Source: Oopsacas minuta (lineage: Eukaryota; Porifera; Hexactinellida; Lyssacinosida; Leucopsacidae). From it: a stretch of DNA of 64,000 nt. Under the pieces are notes generated by a model. It was not told the origin of the DNA. It did not search any database and was given only the letters and a program-made list of their open reading frames with translations. A program made the translations under genes and the position numbers. The DNA lies in contig JAKMXF010000003.1 in NCBI GenBank assembly GCA_024704765.1, positions 62,001 to 126,000 on the forward strand, written 5' to 3'. Positions 43,501 through 52,964 of this stretch are shown piece by piece (positions within the stretch are counted from its first letter, which is position 1; every line of letters begins with the position of its first letter).

Positions 43501-46500
43501 CCAAGGTCCGGGAAGAACCAAGAAATTAAAAGGAGGCAGTCCAAACAAAGAGATTCTCCTATTAAAAAGAAGGGAGAAATCGAAAATGGAAAAATAAAAC
43601 TCACAGATAAAATGCTTGAAAATTTGAACAAACTCAAACAACGGAACAGATCGGTTTAGTCAATAAAACTCAATTGATATTTTTATCAAATAAATACTTA
43701 CAGAAATATGTAGCGGAGTATATCCCCTTTCTCCTACTGCATTAGGATTAGCTCCGTGTCTTATGAGATTAGCTACGATCTCTCTGTCTCCTGATTGTGT
43801 AGCGTAGTGTAATGGAGTATTAGCTCGTGAATCTTTCAATTCTATAGGAAATATTTACAACAGGTGATAAAGTGTTTTGAATGTAAATAAACAAATCGAA
43901 TTTTTTATAAGGACCATCAGTATTGCATCACCTTTTAGGCAAGCGGTTCATGGACCCCTGGGTGATTCACGGGAGACACAGGATCTCTTAAAATTTGCAT
44001 AAGGGAGGCCCCACAGATGAAAAAGGTTGTGAACTCTTGCTTTAAACAAATAATATTAACGCAAAAAGAATAAGGGAATTCATTAAAATGAGCTAACACA
44101 TTCACGACGAATTGCCGCCAATAAAGACGTCGTAAAAATCTACAAACTATTTTGTAATTAATATCAGCTGATTATATGGTCACATTAAATCATCACAGCA
44201 CATTACTTATTAACTCTCCAACCAATAAAGCATGCACTAATCACGTAGCCAGCATAACGTGTGTGGGAGTAGATACACTATCATACAGAATACTGACAAA
44301 TTCATATTACCCTTTGTGGCACAACTAATTGCAGTCAATACGCAGTATAGGTATAGCTGTTTGTTTATATATATATAACAGTAAAGTGTATCATATTGTA
44401 AATGACGAATGAAAATGTTTGTTCAATATGTTTGTGTGAAATAAATATTGTAAACAAAGGTGTGATCGATTGTGTACACAAATTTTGTTTTGACTGCATC
44501 AAGAAATGGCGAGGAAACAAACAAATACAAAACTGTCCTATTTGCAAATACCCATTCAGTAGCATACTACAGCTAGACGTAAATAACAACAGAGTTAAAG
44601 TAGATCACCCACGTATATACCAAAATGACGATACACTATTGAGGGCAAGTTATAGGAGAAGGCAAAATGAAGTGTTATACAGAGATAGCAGTATAGCAGA
44701 TGAACACAGTTTAAGCAAGGTGTTAGTATTGTTGATAGAATGCTGTACATTGGGTTGTTTCATATTGTTTATTACTGTTGTTAAGAGGATTGTCTTCCGT
44801 AATTGAGTGTGTAAAAATGAAACTTCAAACATAAGTTCTGTTAATATGGGCTATAAATAGATTTCATAGGAACCATGGGGGTTCTCAGTGTCCCCAACAT
44901 CTTCGAGCCTACTTGTGGACCCCTCCCTTGACCGCAATATGTCCAGTGGGGCCATTGACCCAACCACAAGGCGTTGCCCAAGAAGGAATGTATATCATTG
45001 TCTACAACAACACACTGAGCAATGAGTAATTATCGAATTTAGGTTTATGATATTAGAACTTCTAATTGTAATGATTATCCTGCATTTTCTAAGAATATAC
45101 ACATATTAATACAAACGTAATATTTATGACAGAATTATTTGAAAATTCTGAGAAACACACAGCTAATTAGAGTAACTCTGGTTTGTATAAATTGAGGAAC
45201 AAACGGCAATGCAATAGGTAGATTTATTAATCTCATTAGTTCCCAACCTGGCCTCTACGGACGATAGCAGGGTTAGCCACAAATCTATTGCAGTCTATGG
45301 GAGAGGGTCCATAGAATGTGTTAACATTGGTATACGGGTTGAATATGATAACATTATCATTACAGCTTGTGTCAGTTTAATAGTGTATACTTAATTAAAT
45401 TAGCTAATAATGGCAGATTATGGGACACAAAAGATGTTTGGACACTTCAAGTGTAAGTGCAGAAAAACTTGGAAAAGCGGGCATGCTTTTAACGGAATAA
45501 AACAGGACTGTACCAGATGTGGATTCGGTGTAATCCCCTATCAACTAGACCCTCTACAACATAATGTAACTGGAGAAAACAAGGGGCCGCATAAGACAGA
45601 ACTCTGCGGTATGTGTAAGAGGTTAGGGACAGATTGCAGTCATTCATACTGAGACTGAGAGATGTGTAAATAGAATTTGTAGCTTAGCTGTGTGTCCCTC
45701 TTAAAGGAAATTGGTTGTATCCAACTTTGTTGTGTACATTATTTTTGCATTATGCTCTAGGTGTGTGTATAATTGAGTATCATAGAATGTTTGTTTGTTT
45801 GTTTGTTTGTTTGTTAGTCTATCAATAAAATTGTTCATACAAAACAATCAACTTCCGTTTTATCAAAGCTCAAGGGACCCCGATAATCACTTCGATACAA
45901 CCGGTGAATTTTACATTACTTCACGGGTCGTGACAAAATTTGTACAATTAAAACTTTGAGATAAGAAGGCATTTCTGTAAAACAGGAGTTAACTGTATCA
46001 AAATTATAAAGAGAGTATTCAAAAATACGTAAGCCAAACTAGAAGCTATATACATGTAGAAGTTATTTATAAATATTCATTGAGGAAAATTGTCGTATCG
46101 CAGTCTCTCACAGACCAGAAAACACAAAAGCAAAATAATAGGCACTCAATTAGTATAAATACAAATACAATGAATTTGTAAATAGGGATAGGGCGATCCT
46201 TCAATTCTAACAATTTCCAAAATATGAAGATTTTAACACCCTCCCAGATGACTTTCACGCCCCAAATATGCTGAGAATTACGAGAAATGACACCAGAATT
46301 TAACACCAGGAAGAAAAGACAAAATTCCTATTGACTAAACCGTATCCAGGGTTCAAGAACACAAGTAAATGTCTGACTTACAAAAAGACGTAATATCCAG
46401 CAAAAATACCACCACACCTAACTTTCAATCAGTTCCTATTTCCAACAAGAGATCGCATCCCTAGATGTCAGACAAGCCACGTAATTGTCCCTTTTGAGTT

Positions 46501-49500
46501 AGTCAATTTGAATTTAGCAGCAAGAATGTGACCCCACGCCAACATATCTCCATGACACGGACACAACAGGGGTCACAAATGACCACATTTTCCGCCAAAG
46601 ACTCTCGAGTCACAAATTCAAATCTCAGGTTATCACTCTCGGTTTTCGTTTGACGTGCTCTAAGCACTATAATCTTTGTTTTTCAGTGTTCGCTAAGCGA
46701 ATTCTTCTCCTGAAGGAAAAATATATTTGTTGGTTTTTTAACTTTTTGTGTATTCTTTTCTACAAATTTGATTTTTTGTATGTTTTTTTGTATGTTTTTG
46801 TGTGAAGGTTTGACCATTAAATGTTTGTATTGTACTGTAATAGCTTCATTATTTGGGCATAAAGGAAAACATGCAAATACATATACAGCAAGTATTAGCA
46901 AGGGAAATTCGTGCACAGGGTAGTAGGAAGCCTATGGAAGTGGGGTGGCTATGCTGACTCGTGGCTCATAGAACTAATATTATTTCATACAAAAGTGGGC
47001 CCAAACCCCTGTAGTGGAAAAGTCGACTTGCTAATAGGCGAACTCCATTGTAAATACAAATAATATATATATATATTGTATCGCCACTGACCTACTTCTT
47101 CATCTACACAGTTATTCAATAGAAGGTCTACTAGCTTCTGAGCAGTAGGACCGGTATGTCCAGCTGCTAAATGCACCGCATTCCTTCCCAAATCATCACA
47201 AGCCTTCATAACATTACTAAAATAGTTAGTATCAGTAACAAATATATACTTACCAGCACTTCAGAATAATTCCCGGTATTTAGATCCTAGTGATTAATTA
47301 GGTAATATGGAATGTAGCTTACGTGTTATAGCTAATTAATTCAGCAGCTACGTGTACAGGATCATACTCAACAGTATCATCAAATGAAACTAGAGAAACA
47401 GCAAATATCAAAAACACAAAAAATATTCTAAATATGTCAGTTACTTTTATCAAATATTTGTATGTCTCTCGTTACTAAGAGGAGAGGCGTGAAATAATCC
47501 AAATTCCTTGTGTTGACATCTACTTGTCCTCTTTTCTATAAATAGAACGTAAACAATAATAAACAAACAAACAAATAATCTTCTATTTTATCCACAAAAC
47601 TAGAATAGCTCAAGGGACCGTGATAATTACTCCGATATAGCCGATGGGATATATATTACTTTGACGGTTTGTGACCATATTTGTACCATTTCACACCTCG
47701 ATATAAGCGGATATTTCTATATATCCTTGTTTGGTATAACGAGAGTTGACATTAATATTTGCTTACAAGAATATCTTCTACAGTGAACTTGTTTCCTAAC
47801 CAAGACGAGGTTATGAGAGCTGTTGTTTTAGAAGGTGTCCTGGTAGCACTCTCTGTAATAAACAACAATAAACATACAAACAAATATTCACAATATCGCA
47901 ATTTCCATGACAGTTTAATGCCCAACCGATGGAGATAATACGTCACATATTTTGACACCTTTAAATATCCATATCCTTACTTATTATTAATTCTCTACAA
48001 TTATCTTTTGTAACGTGTAGTGACGTAATGTTATTAGCATTAGTTACTGTAGGATCAGCTCCCATTTGTATTAACAACTTGACGAGCTAAAAACAAAGAA
48101 TTGTAAATCATAAATACAGTAGAGTCCGCTTAAATTTACATATGATTAATCCAAAAGTGTGAAATCGGATTCAGTATGTCGATATATTTAGTGAAGTTTT
48201 ATTGAATCCTATTTACTTCCTTGATAAACACGATAAATACATAGTTATGCGGAAATTTCAAAATTGCATACCATAAATCCCTTCCTTGACAACGGACAAA
48301 CAAACAAACAAACAAACAAACAGATAAACAACCATTGAGATTCAATAAATGCAGTAGACTCCGGTTAATCGTGTCAACACCAATATATGTAACAAACCTC
48401 TGGGTATCCTCTTGAAGCTGCTATGATTAGAGGAGTGTCTCTTGTCTCATCAGCTTTCTTTAAATTCACCCAAGACTAAATTAAAATACATAAATACTCA
48501 TAGTGTTTGTGTTATATCTAGCACCCTGAGGTGATTCTAAGCCCAATAAATATGCACTCAGGGGATCACCTTGTCTACTATCGATCCAATTTACATATGA
48601 ACTTGTCATGTATGATTACCTTGATGTCTAGAGGCTGAATCGAACTGAGAATACACTTCACTCCCTCAACATCTCCACGCTATAAAAACAGAATCTTATG
48701 TGTATTAGCATGAATAGACGAATATTGAGTAGTAGTAAAGATCAAGGATATGTACAGTCATTTCCCGTAATATTGAAGCTCAAGGAACCCTGATAATTAC
48801 TCCGATATAACCGATGTAGCATATGTTACTTTGGCGGTTTGTGACCATATTTGTATAATTTAAGACTTGGATATCAGCAGGTATTTCGATATATCTTTGT
48901 TTGATATACCGGAAGTTGACTTTGTATAGTTTTAGCGAAATATTGACAATTGAATATTTCATGTTCGAAATAGCACAGTCAGTTTAGAAATTATATTTCA
49001 AAGCTAGTTCACACGATTACACAGATTAAAGTTAGTTTGTGGAGATGAGTTGACCGGAATTAATATATAATTGTGTGGTGTAATAGTGCAGTAGTAAAGT
49101 CTTACCTCAATAGCCATGAAGAAATCATCCTCTCGTCCTTCCCCACTAAACAATAAAGAGAATTACGTAGTAGGAGGTCAGAGCAAACAATGATTGTTAA
49201 GAATTGAGCGAGATAATCGCAAAGTTGGTAAAGAGAAGTATTGTTTGAGTTGTCCAGTGTCAGAACATATGGCACTAGCTTTGTACACAAATGTCATATT
49301 TCAGACAGATTCACATAAATACGATCCTCGTTAGCAAAAACAATTTAGAGAATGGGATTATAATTCGGATACCTATGAGTGAGCCCTGTGGAGCAAAATG
49401 AAACTTCAGAGAAATCGCCTGGGTTAATGGCAAAGAGAGTGACGAAATAGCGGGACGTAAGTTGTACAACTGTGAGGTATTTGGATTTTGATAGCTCGGA

Positions 49501-49709
49501 GCTTATTAATATCATTCAGCCAACAAAAGAGAGGGACAATTTCACTTTTCGACTTGCCATAACGCTCGACAAATGCTTCGAAACAGGACATTTTGGGAAA
49601 TATGTGTAAATTACAAATAAAAGTATGAACAACAATCTCACCCTCCAGTCTGTAAAAGAGAAGCAGCTAGGTCATGATATTGCTCTACACAAACTTTAAA
49701 CTTATTCAT
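33786..49709 (-). CDS. ankyrin-repeat MAP kinase kinase kinase (MAP3K19/MEKK-like), 32 exons
   Basis: Exons (5' to 3'): 49709-49642, 49145-49106, 48679-48620, 48475-48398, 48086-47981, 47852-47767, 47535-47445, 47389-47323, 47216-47092, 43841-43702, 42055-41980, 41902-41660, 41359-41138, 41019-40967, 40768-40702, 40637-40574, 40451-40093, 39840-39717, 39643-39473, 39414-39235, 39137-38832, 38740-38458, 38390-38166, 37984-37778, 37355-37266, 35338-35187, 35028-34936, 34826-34730, 34671-34562, 34372-34325, 34220-34098, 33852-33786. All junctions are GT-AG and in phase (4221 nt, 1406 aa). Residues ~27-320 are ankyrin repeats ([24 protein letters not shown]). A ~750-residue Ser/Pro-rich region follows. 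The kinase (~1132-1400) has GIGAYGT, Lys1163, HRDVKGDN, DFG and [10 protein letters not shown], and resembles MAP3K19/YSK4 ([16 protein letters not shown]). Four + strand genes lie in its introns. The exact first exon is the least certain. Confidence 0.9.
34509..34553. repeat. (AAC)n microsatellite
   Basis: Perfect AAC run in a MAP3K intron, a few bases from the donor of the exon encoding WMAPEV. Confidence 0.95.
35511..35775 (+). repeat. proximal type I 5' flank of NHL gene G
   Basis: Only the promoter-proximal ~260 bp of the type I flank are present, starting near AATTGGAACTGATAGC. This is close to where the homology of B begins. The left edge marks the insertion joint within the MAP3K intron. 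Confidence 0.75.
35776..36942 (+). CDS. coiled-coil + NHL-propeller protein, copy G
   Basis: 388 aa, intronless, located in the 1.9-kb MAP3K intron between exons 25 and 26, on the opposite strand to the host. The coiled coil is like A and E, the linker like C (NSEGVDSLL). It is the most diverged propeller of the recent set, with changes also outside the usual variable sites ([30 protein letters not shown]). Variable sites include NYPYG, ADTGNNR, NTPHG, SDGELNA, SFPHG, ADSNNNR, RFPRD, SDCSGN, NIPTG and ANCSD. Confidence 0.88.
   Translation: MATQYSDEIPTNPFELTEQMIHSTFEKIIRIATERRDQLLVHLFDMKQDYLRKENTRKKQLADLEKMIQQFNETSIQENEIVKFQEEQMLQTRAKIQKYEKETPVPFPSFNSEGVDSLLEQLEKLGSIQEIAGLYRNKTEPMRRIGKPGREKGELNYPYGLALDGDKIYIADTGNNRIQIFSTEGKFIQEFGKEQLNTPHGIALYKEWMFISDGELNAVLKFSKTNYKLIKSVKEGVSFPHGLTTDTNGEVLVADSNNNRIAVFSSDLEYIREIGKDKLRFPRDVKINNNNIFVLDNNEINNIHIFSKSGDLLKSFLELEDGRGLIYMCLDLCNNIIISDCSGNSINIFTKDGQLIHKIICNIPTGIIINNNFDIICANCSDNVINIY
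36943..37265. other. 3' side of NHL-G within the MAP3K intron
   Basis: Does not match the 3' flank of any other copy beyond the first ~60 bp. It contains CCCCTTGGTGGTCCACGGG, a repeat motif also near 41070, 43950 and 58810. No gene. Confidence 0.4.
37452..37575. repeat. palindrome-ended 124-bp element
   Basis: Starts TGCCGGTTATAAGAACACCC and ends GTTCTTATAACCGGCA. A diverged copy starts at about 62263 (TGCCGGTCATAAGAACACCC ... GTATTCTTATAACCG). MITE-like. It lies between MAP3K exons 24 and 25. Confidence 0.65.
41506..41651 (+). repeat. MITE-like element (CTCAAGGGACC family), copy 3
   Basis: CAATCAACTCCCGTTAGATC to GGAGTTAACTTTAC, with the core TTTGGGACCATATTTGTAC. It lies in a MAP3K intron. 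Confidence 0.65.
42407..42414 (+). promoter_or_regulatory. TATA box of the nested TSSK-like gene
   Basis: TATAAATA 38 bp before the ATG, with two CCAAT motifs on the same strand upstream (ACCAATGAA and ACCAATAGG, about 42337-42372). This is a complete compact promoter inside a host intron. Confidence 0.6.
42445..43659 (+). CDS. testis-specific-kinase-like Ser/Thr kinase (TSSK family)
   Basis: 404 aa, intronless. Kinase domain ~30-285: [11 protein letters not shown] loop, Lys60 in [14 protein letters not shown] (Asp154), DFGFS (Asp172), [11 protein letters not shown] and [21 protein letters not shown] plus CGSxAYAAPE is characteristic of TSSK kinases of the CAMK group, which act in male germ cells in animals studied. 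The last ~120 residues are a Ser/Lys/Arg-rich tail ([17 protein letters not shown]) without a known domain. The gene sits in the MAP3K intron between exons 10 and 11, on the opposite strand. Lack of introns in a heavily split host suggests a retrocopy origin. Confidence 0.88.
   Translation: MSQINSPQTTTATPKDVIVMKEVKPITFFGYILEKTIGAGAYAKVKEGRSIKEDMSVAVKIINREKAGEDVIEKFTKREIEIMRSLDHPNVVTTYEVVMNEKFIFIVMDLAECGDLLDFVIARQYLNEEMAQHFFNDLISGMQYIHTNGFAHRDLKCENLLIHKNFNLKISDFGFSTQISHKRCDTYCGSLAYAAPEVIDGKPYIATFSDIWSMGVVLYAMVIGKLPFTENELTAKQGPERILNLNFPHMISDECVSILHSILDSCPAQRIQLNKMQEHKWMIRKKSSNAIKEELRYESEESNSNTSESYQTAINSQPSSKCRIKTNGEVPDIKSVPKQQDKGRNSRTNTPEPRSGKNQEIKRRQSKQRDSPIKKKGEIENGKIKLTDKMLENLNKLKQRNRSV
43842..44401. 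other. MAP3K intron, no gene on either strand
   Basis: Contains a hAT-like non-autonomous motif region (about 43940-44040, ending AAAGGTTGTGAACTCTTGC) and a TATATATATAAC TATA-like run at 44368, just before the RING gene. Confidence 0.4.
44402..44806 (+). CDS. small tail-anchored RING-finger protein
   Basis: 134 aa. N-terminal C3HC4 [33 protein letters not shown] (~7-55). The middle is basic ([10 protein letters not shown]). The last ~30 residues form one hydrophobic segment ([21 protein letters not shown]) followed by KRIVFRN, so it looks like a tail-anchored membrane E3 ligase with the RING in the cytosol. Single exon, nested in the 3.2-kb MAP3K intron 9. No orthologue recognised. Confidence 0.75.
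   Translation: MTNENVCSICLCEINIVNKGVIDCVHKFCFDCIKKWRGNKQIQNCPICKYPFSSILQLDVNNNRVKVDHPRIYQNDDTLLRASYRRRQNEVLYRDSSIADEHSLSKVLVLLIECCTLGCFILFITVVKRIVFRN
44832..45409. other. MAP3K intron between nested genes
   Basis: No gene seen. It contains fragments with CCCCTCCCTTGACC and ATTCCCAACCTGG of the kind found at the ends of hAT-type elements in this window. Confidence 0.35.
45410..45652 (+). CDS. small cysteine-rich protein (3CxxC zinc-finger-like)
   Basis: 80 aa. Starts [17 protein letters not shown] and has four Cys pairs: [22 protein letters not shown] and a final DCSHS. The F-x-C-x-C-x-x-x-W start, the CxxC, a Pro-Tyr-x-Leu segment (VIPYQLDP) and a last CxxC with an adjoining Cys match the zf-3CxxC fold of ZAR1/RTP-type proteins, some of which bind RNA. 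Single exon, nested in MAP3K intron 9. Expression is not demonstrated. Confidence 0.65.
   Translation: MADYGTQKMFGHFKCKCRKTWKSGHAFNGIKQDCTRCGFGVIPYQLDPLQHNVTGENKGPHKTELCGMCKRLGTDCSHSY
45781..45815. repeat. (TTTG)n tract
   Basis: Short TTTG run in the 3' region of the small Cys-rich gene. Confidence 0.85.
45850..45993 (+). repeat. MITE-like element (CTCAAGGGACC family), copy 4
   Basis: Core AGCTCAAGGGACCCCGATAA and terminal AACAGGAGTTAACTGTA. Intronic. Confidence 0.6.
46000..47091. other. distal part of MAP3K intron 9
   Basis: About 1.1 kb of AT-rich DNA. No gene, RNA or repeat recognised apart from a (TA)n run at 47066-47076. Confidence 0.4.
47600..47755 (+). repeat. MITE-like element (CTCAAGGGACC family), copy 5
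   Basis: AGCTCAAGGGACCGTGATAA core, GTGACCATATTTGTACC, and AACGAGAGTTGACATT end. It lies in the MAP3K intron between exons 6 and 7. Confidence 0.65.
48752..48923 (+). repeat. MITE-like element (CTCAAGGGACC family), copy 6
   Basis: ACAGTCATTTCCCGTAATAT start, GCTCAAGGAACCCTGATAA core, and GGAAGTTGACTTTGT end. It lies in the MAP3K intron between exons 2 and 3. Confidence 0.65.
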
Positions 49710-50396
49710 CAGAAACTATCCTGTCTTCTTCAAAAACTTTCAAACTAATCTAGCTATAGTCCAGCTAGAAATTTGGTTTGCATTCGCCTTAGCTGGCTAT
49801 ATACTCGATAAAGAGCGTGTCAATTCGTCACATATAATACATCAAACAGATGTAACTAGGGATCAATCACCATAGAAACGGAGTGTTGTTTATTGACACC
49901 TAACTTCATGCACATATAGTTATATTTAGAACTCTCACATTATCGCCTTGTTGTTTTGTGGTGATTTGAATTATGACATATTGGTTAGTTTGCAATTTTG
50001 TTAAAGAATGCTGTTTTGCTATCTTTTATAAGCAAAACAAATTTTCGTGTAGAAAATTGTGAAGAAATATTACAGTCATTATCAAAAAACAAATATTAGA
50101 GTAACCTCTGGAAGTTACTTGTCCACTATGAAGTTTTGCGACCCGTTTATGCATCGACGGGCTGGAGGACAGTGACTTTATGATACCCCATGCATCCCCT
50201 CCCAATGTGTTTTAACTCCCTCAACAACAATGTGTAGAGGAAACTAACTCTCCCAAATTCCCAAAAAACTATTAAAATTGGCAATCAGAATTTTAATAAC
50301 AGTTCAAACATTAATTACAGTAAATAAGTAATCACACCAATAAGAATAATAGAAACAGGTAAGTATTTGGTAGAAATATAGTGAAAATATTTCCTC
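49710..50396. other. region between MAP3K 5' end and CDO 3' end
   Basis: Should hold the MAP3K promoter (both genes are on the minus strand). No TATA box or coding sequence stands out. Confidence 0.4.
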
Positions 50397-51026
50397 TTAA
50401 GTTACTACGGGAAGTCCTCCTTTCGTCGTGAAAGTCATACTGCTAGTGGATATTTTTCCTGTACGGATGTCATATACGTCACATTCCATATATGGAGGTA
50501 CATACAAATGCAGTGTTACAGCTCCTTCGGTATGGCTTGGGTTTTCCATTGCATGTAAACCAATTGAATCATGTATATATGAAACTTCGTCCTTTTTCAA
50601 TTGCTGCTCCCCCTTCACGACAAGTTTTTTGCTCCCACTTCCCGGTTCAGTGGATGGTAATGCAAATATAGTTTCTTGCATTACCCCTGATAATAGTTTT
50701 ACAAAACAGTTTGAATCAGGGTGGCTATGAACTGGACTGACTTGAGATTCCCCCCAGCATAGGATCATCATGTTATATTTGCCATTACCTTCGTCAACAA
50801 GATTACGTGTATACCTATGGTGATCCCATGTAGTGTATTTTTCCCATTCAATTCGGTTTGATTTGTACCCAGCTAAAATTGATTTTATTCGATCGACGTT
50901 TATTCTATCGGTCGTCTCGAATTCCTTACGAACTTCGCATATTAATTTAGAAAATTCGGTTGCGTCACTGGTATCATGACACGTGTATGGGCATTTTGTA
51001 CACATCTTGAAAATATTTATGTGCAT
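50397..51026 (-). CDS. CDO1: cysteine dioxygenase, copy 1
   Basis: 209-aa cupin enzyme that oxidises L-cysteine to cysteine sulfinate with non-haem iron, the first step to taurine and sulfate. Iron ligands are His100, His102 (PVHSHPDSNC) and His158 (IGLHAMEN). Cys107 and Tyr175 are both present, the pair that forms the thioether cofactor in animal CDO. Arg74 in YTRN is the substrate carboxylate anchor. The conserved block GNGKYNMMILCWGE matches animal CDO1. The N-terminus is Cys-rich (MCTKCPYTC) and unlike vertebrate CDO1. An internal ATG at residue 8 is an alternative start. It is divergently oriented to NHL-H and CDO copy 2. Confidence 0.93.
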   Translation of the reverse strand: MHINIFKMCTKCPYTCHDTSDATEFSKLICEVRKEFETTDRINVDRIKSILAGYKSNRIEWEKYTTWDHHRYTRNLVDEGNGKYNMMILCWGESQVSPVHSHPDSNCFVKLLSGVMQETIFALPSTEPGSGSKKLVVKGEQQLKKDEVSYIHDSIGLHAMENPSHTEGAVTLHLYVPPYMECDVYDIRTGKISTSSMTFTTKGGLPVVT

Positions 51027-51670
51027 AATTGTGTCCTATTTATACTTTTTAGAGCAATGCAGATGGCAGAACCAATTCTGATTGGCTTAGATGTTATATT
51101 AGATCATAGTTAGTAGTGGGTGGCACTTCAATGTGGAATTGGAATTATTTGCTTTACGTATAGAGTTACCATTGAACTTTACGTAATTAACGGTAATTCA
51201 AACAATAGTCCAACTTGGAAAGGAGCTTCTTGGAATATTTATGTATTCTCTTACAACTAGGCAGATTATATGTGTTGGTGACGCAGCAAATAAGGAGATT
51301 ATTCACTGTTATACGAATATTTTAATCTGCTATAGAAAATTACAATTATACTGTGAAACAGATCAATTGTATAGGTTGTACATTATGAATTACAACCAAA
51401 AGCATATCTCTTAACAATTTATATATATTTTCGAGGGCAAAATATCAAATTTAATCATATAGGAAATATTTGAGGAAAAGAGCTTTAGATATATTACTCA
51501 TTTGCTAGTTTATCTCTACTAAAATACAAAGACAAATATTCTCACATATCCATTGAAAGGGGAAAAGTATTAATTACAACATATAGGGATTAAGTTCACT
51601 CACAAACTATATTATTATTATTAACACCATTTTTGTAGCATACTAATTTTCATTAAATAAACGACACTCA
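51027..51670. other. shared upstream region of CDO copy 1 and NHL-H
   Basis: A 644-bp AT-rich gap between two divergent starts. It probably contains both promoters. No consensus TATAAATA as in the NHL array. Confidence 0.4.
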
Positions 51671-52864
51671 ATGGCTACGAATTTCTCAGGAAATTACTAT
51701 ACATTATCGTTACTAGATAGTTATGTGGAAATGGAGCAAAATATTTGTAGAACTTTTGATAAGATTATTAGAACAGCAAGTGATAGAAGGAATGAGTTAA
51801 TAGCGCAGTTAAATGATATGAAAATCACATTCCTGAATAAAGAGGTTGTCAGGGAAAATCGTTTGCTAGAATTAGAAAATAGTCTGCAACGAATTTTGAA
51901 ATCGAATGCTCGACAGATTGAAATTATTCAACTTCAAAATCGGGAAATATCAAGAATCAGAGAACAACAGGAAATATATTCTAAACCAACACCCTTTCCA
52001 GTGCCTATACTACTCACTGAGGGGTTCCAAACGCTATTGCAAGAAATAGAAGGTTTTGGACATGTTCAAGGCACAGCTGGTCCGTATATAAATAAGAAAA
52101 CTCACTTTAATACATTTGGAAGGAAGGGTGAAGGTAAGGGAGAAATGAATGATCCAAAAGGTATAGTAATTGATTCAGCTCGTAGGCTATTTGTTGCTGA
52201 CTTTTTAAATAAAAGAGTTCAAGTTTTCTCACAAGACGGTAACTTCATAGCTGATTTCGGTAGTCAAGTCTTCTTTAGACCATATGGCATAGCTTTATTT
52301 GATGAATTCGTGTTTGTTACTGACAGACAACTAAATTTGGTATTCAAATTCCTCCAAACTAACTATAACCTGGTGGGTAAAAGTGTGAAAGGGAATCTCA
52401 ACTCTCCGTCGGGTCTGACTATCGATAGAGACAGGGAAGTTCTGGTTGCAGATCGCTCAAATAACAGAATAGCGGTCTTTTCATCTGAATTAAAGTTTGT
52501 GAGAGAATTTGGGGAAGATAAACTCGATTATCCTCAAGATGTAAAAATAAATTTAAATAAGATATACGTAGCTGATAACAATGAATTCAAAAATATACAC
52601 ATTTTCTCAAAAACTGGTGATCTCTTGAAATCGGTTATACAATTAGCAAACGTGACGAGAAATATTTTTATCTGCTTCGATTCTAATAATAACATTCTTA
52701 TAAGCGATTCCGTCGGCGATACAATTCAGATATTCACACCTGATGGAAGAATGGTTCATAGAATAAAATCTCTCCCAAATCCAGCAGGCATAGCTGTTAC
52801 ACAGAATTTTCATATAATATGTGCAAGGCATTATCTGTATACATGTGATATACGATTTTATTAA
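51671..52864 (+). CDS. coiled-coil + NHL-propeller protein, diverged paralogue H
   Basis: 397 aa, intronless. Same architecture: coiled coil (RTFDKIIRTASDRRNELIAQ), a PFPVPI linker and six NHL blades ending in CDIRFY. It aligns end to end with A-G but is diverged throughout, not only at the blade-face positions. Its codon usage is also less A/T-extreme. It lacks the array's promoter and flanks. It therefore represents an older branch of the family, and serves as an outgroup for the recent copies. Confidence 0.85.
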   Translation: MATNFSGNYYTLSLLDSYVEMEQNICRTFDKIIRTASDRRNELIAQLNDMKITFLNKEVVRENRLLELENSLQRILKSNARQIEIIQLQNREISRIREQQEIYSKPTPFPVPILLTEGFQTLLQEIEGFGHVQGTAGPYINKKTHFNTFGRKGEGKGEMNDPKGIVIDSARRLFVADFLNKRVQVFSQDGNFIADFGSQVFFRPYGIALFDEFVFVTDRQLNLVFKFLQTNYNLVGKSVKGNLNSPSGLTIDRDREVLVADRSNNRIAVFSSELKFVREFGEDKLDYPQDVKINLNKIYVADNNEFKNIHIFSKTGDLLKSVIQLANVTRNIFICFDSNNNILISDSVGDTIQIFTPDGRMVHRIKSLPNPAGIAVTQNFHIICARHYLYTCDIRFY

Positions 52865-52964
52865 TTTATAGAGATGTATTTATTATTGTTATTATCTCGA
52901 ATAACGTATGTATGCGTGTTTATTTATGTTTCTATGTCTTTGCTATACAATTAGTAGTCGAATA

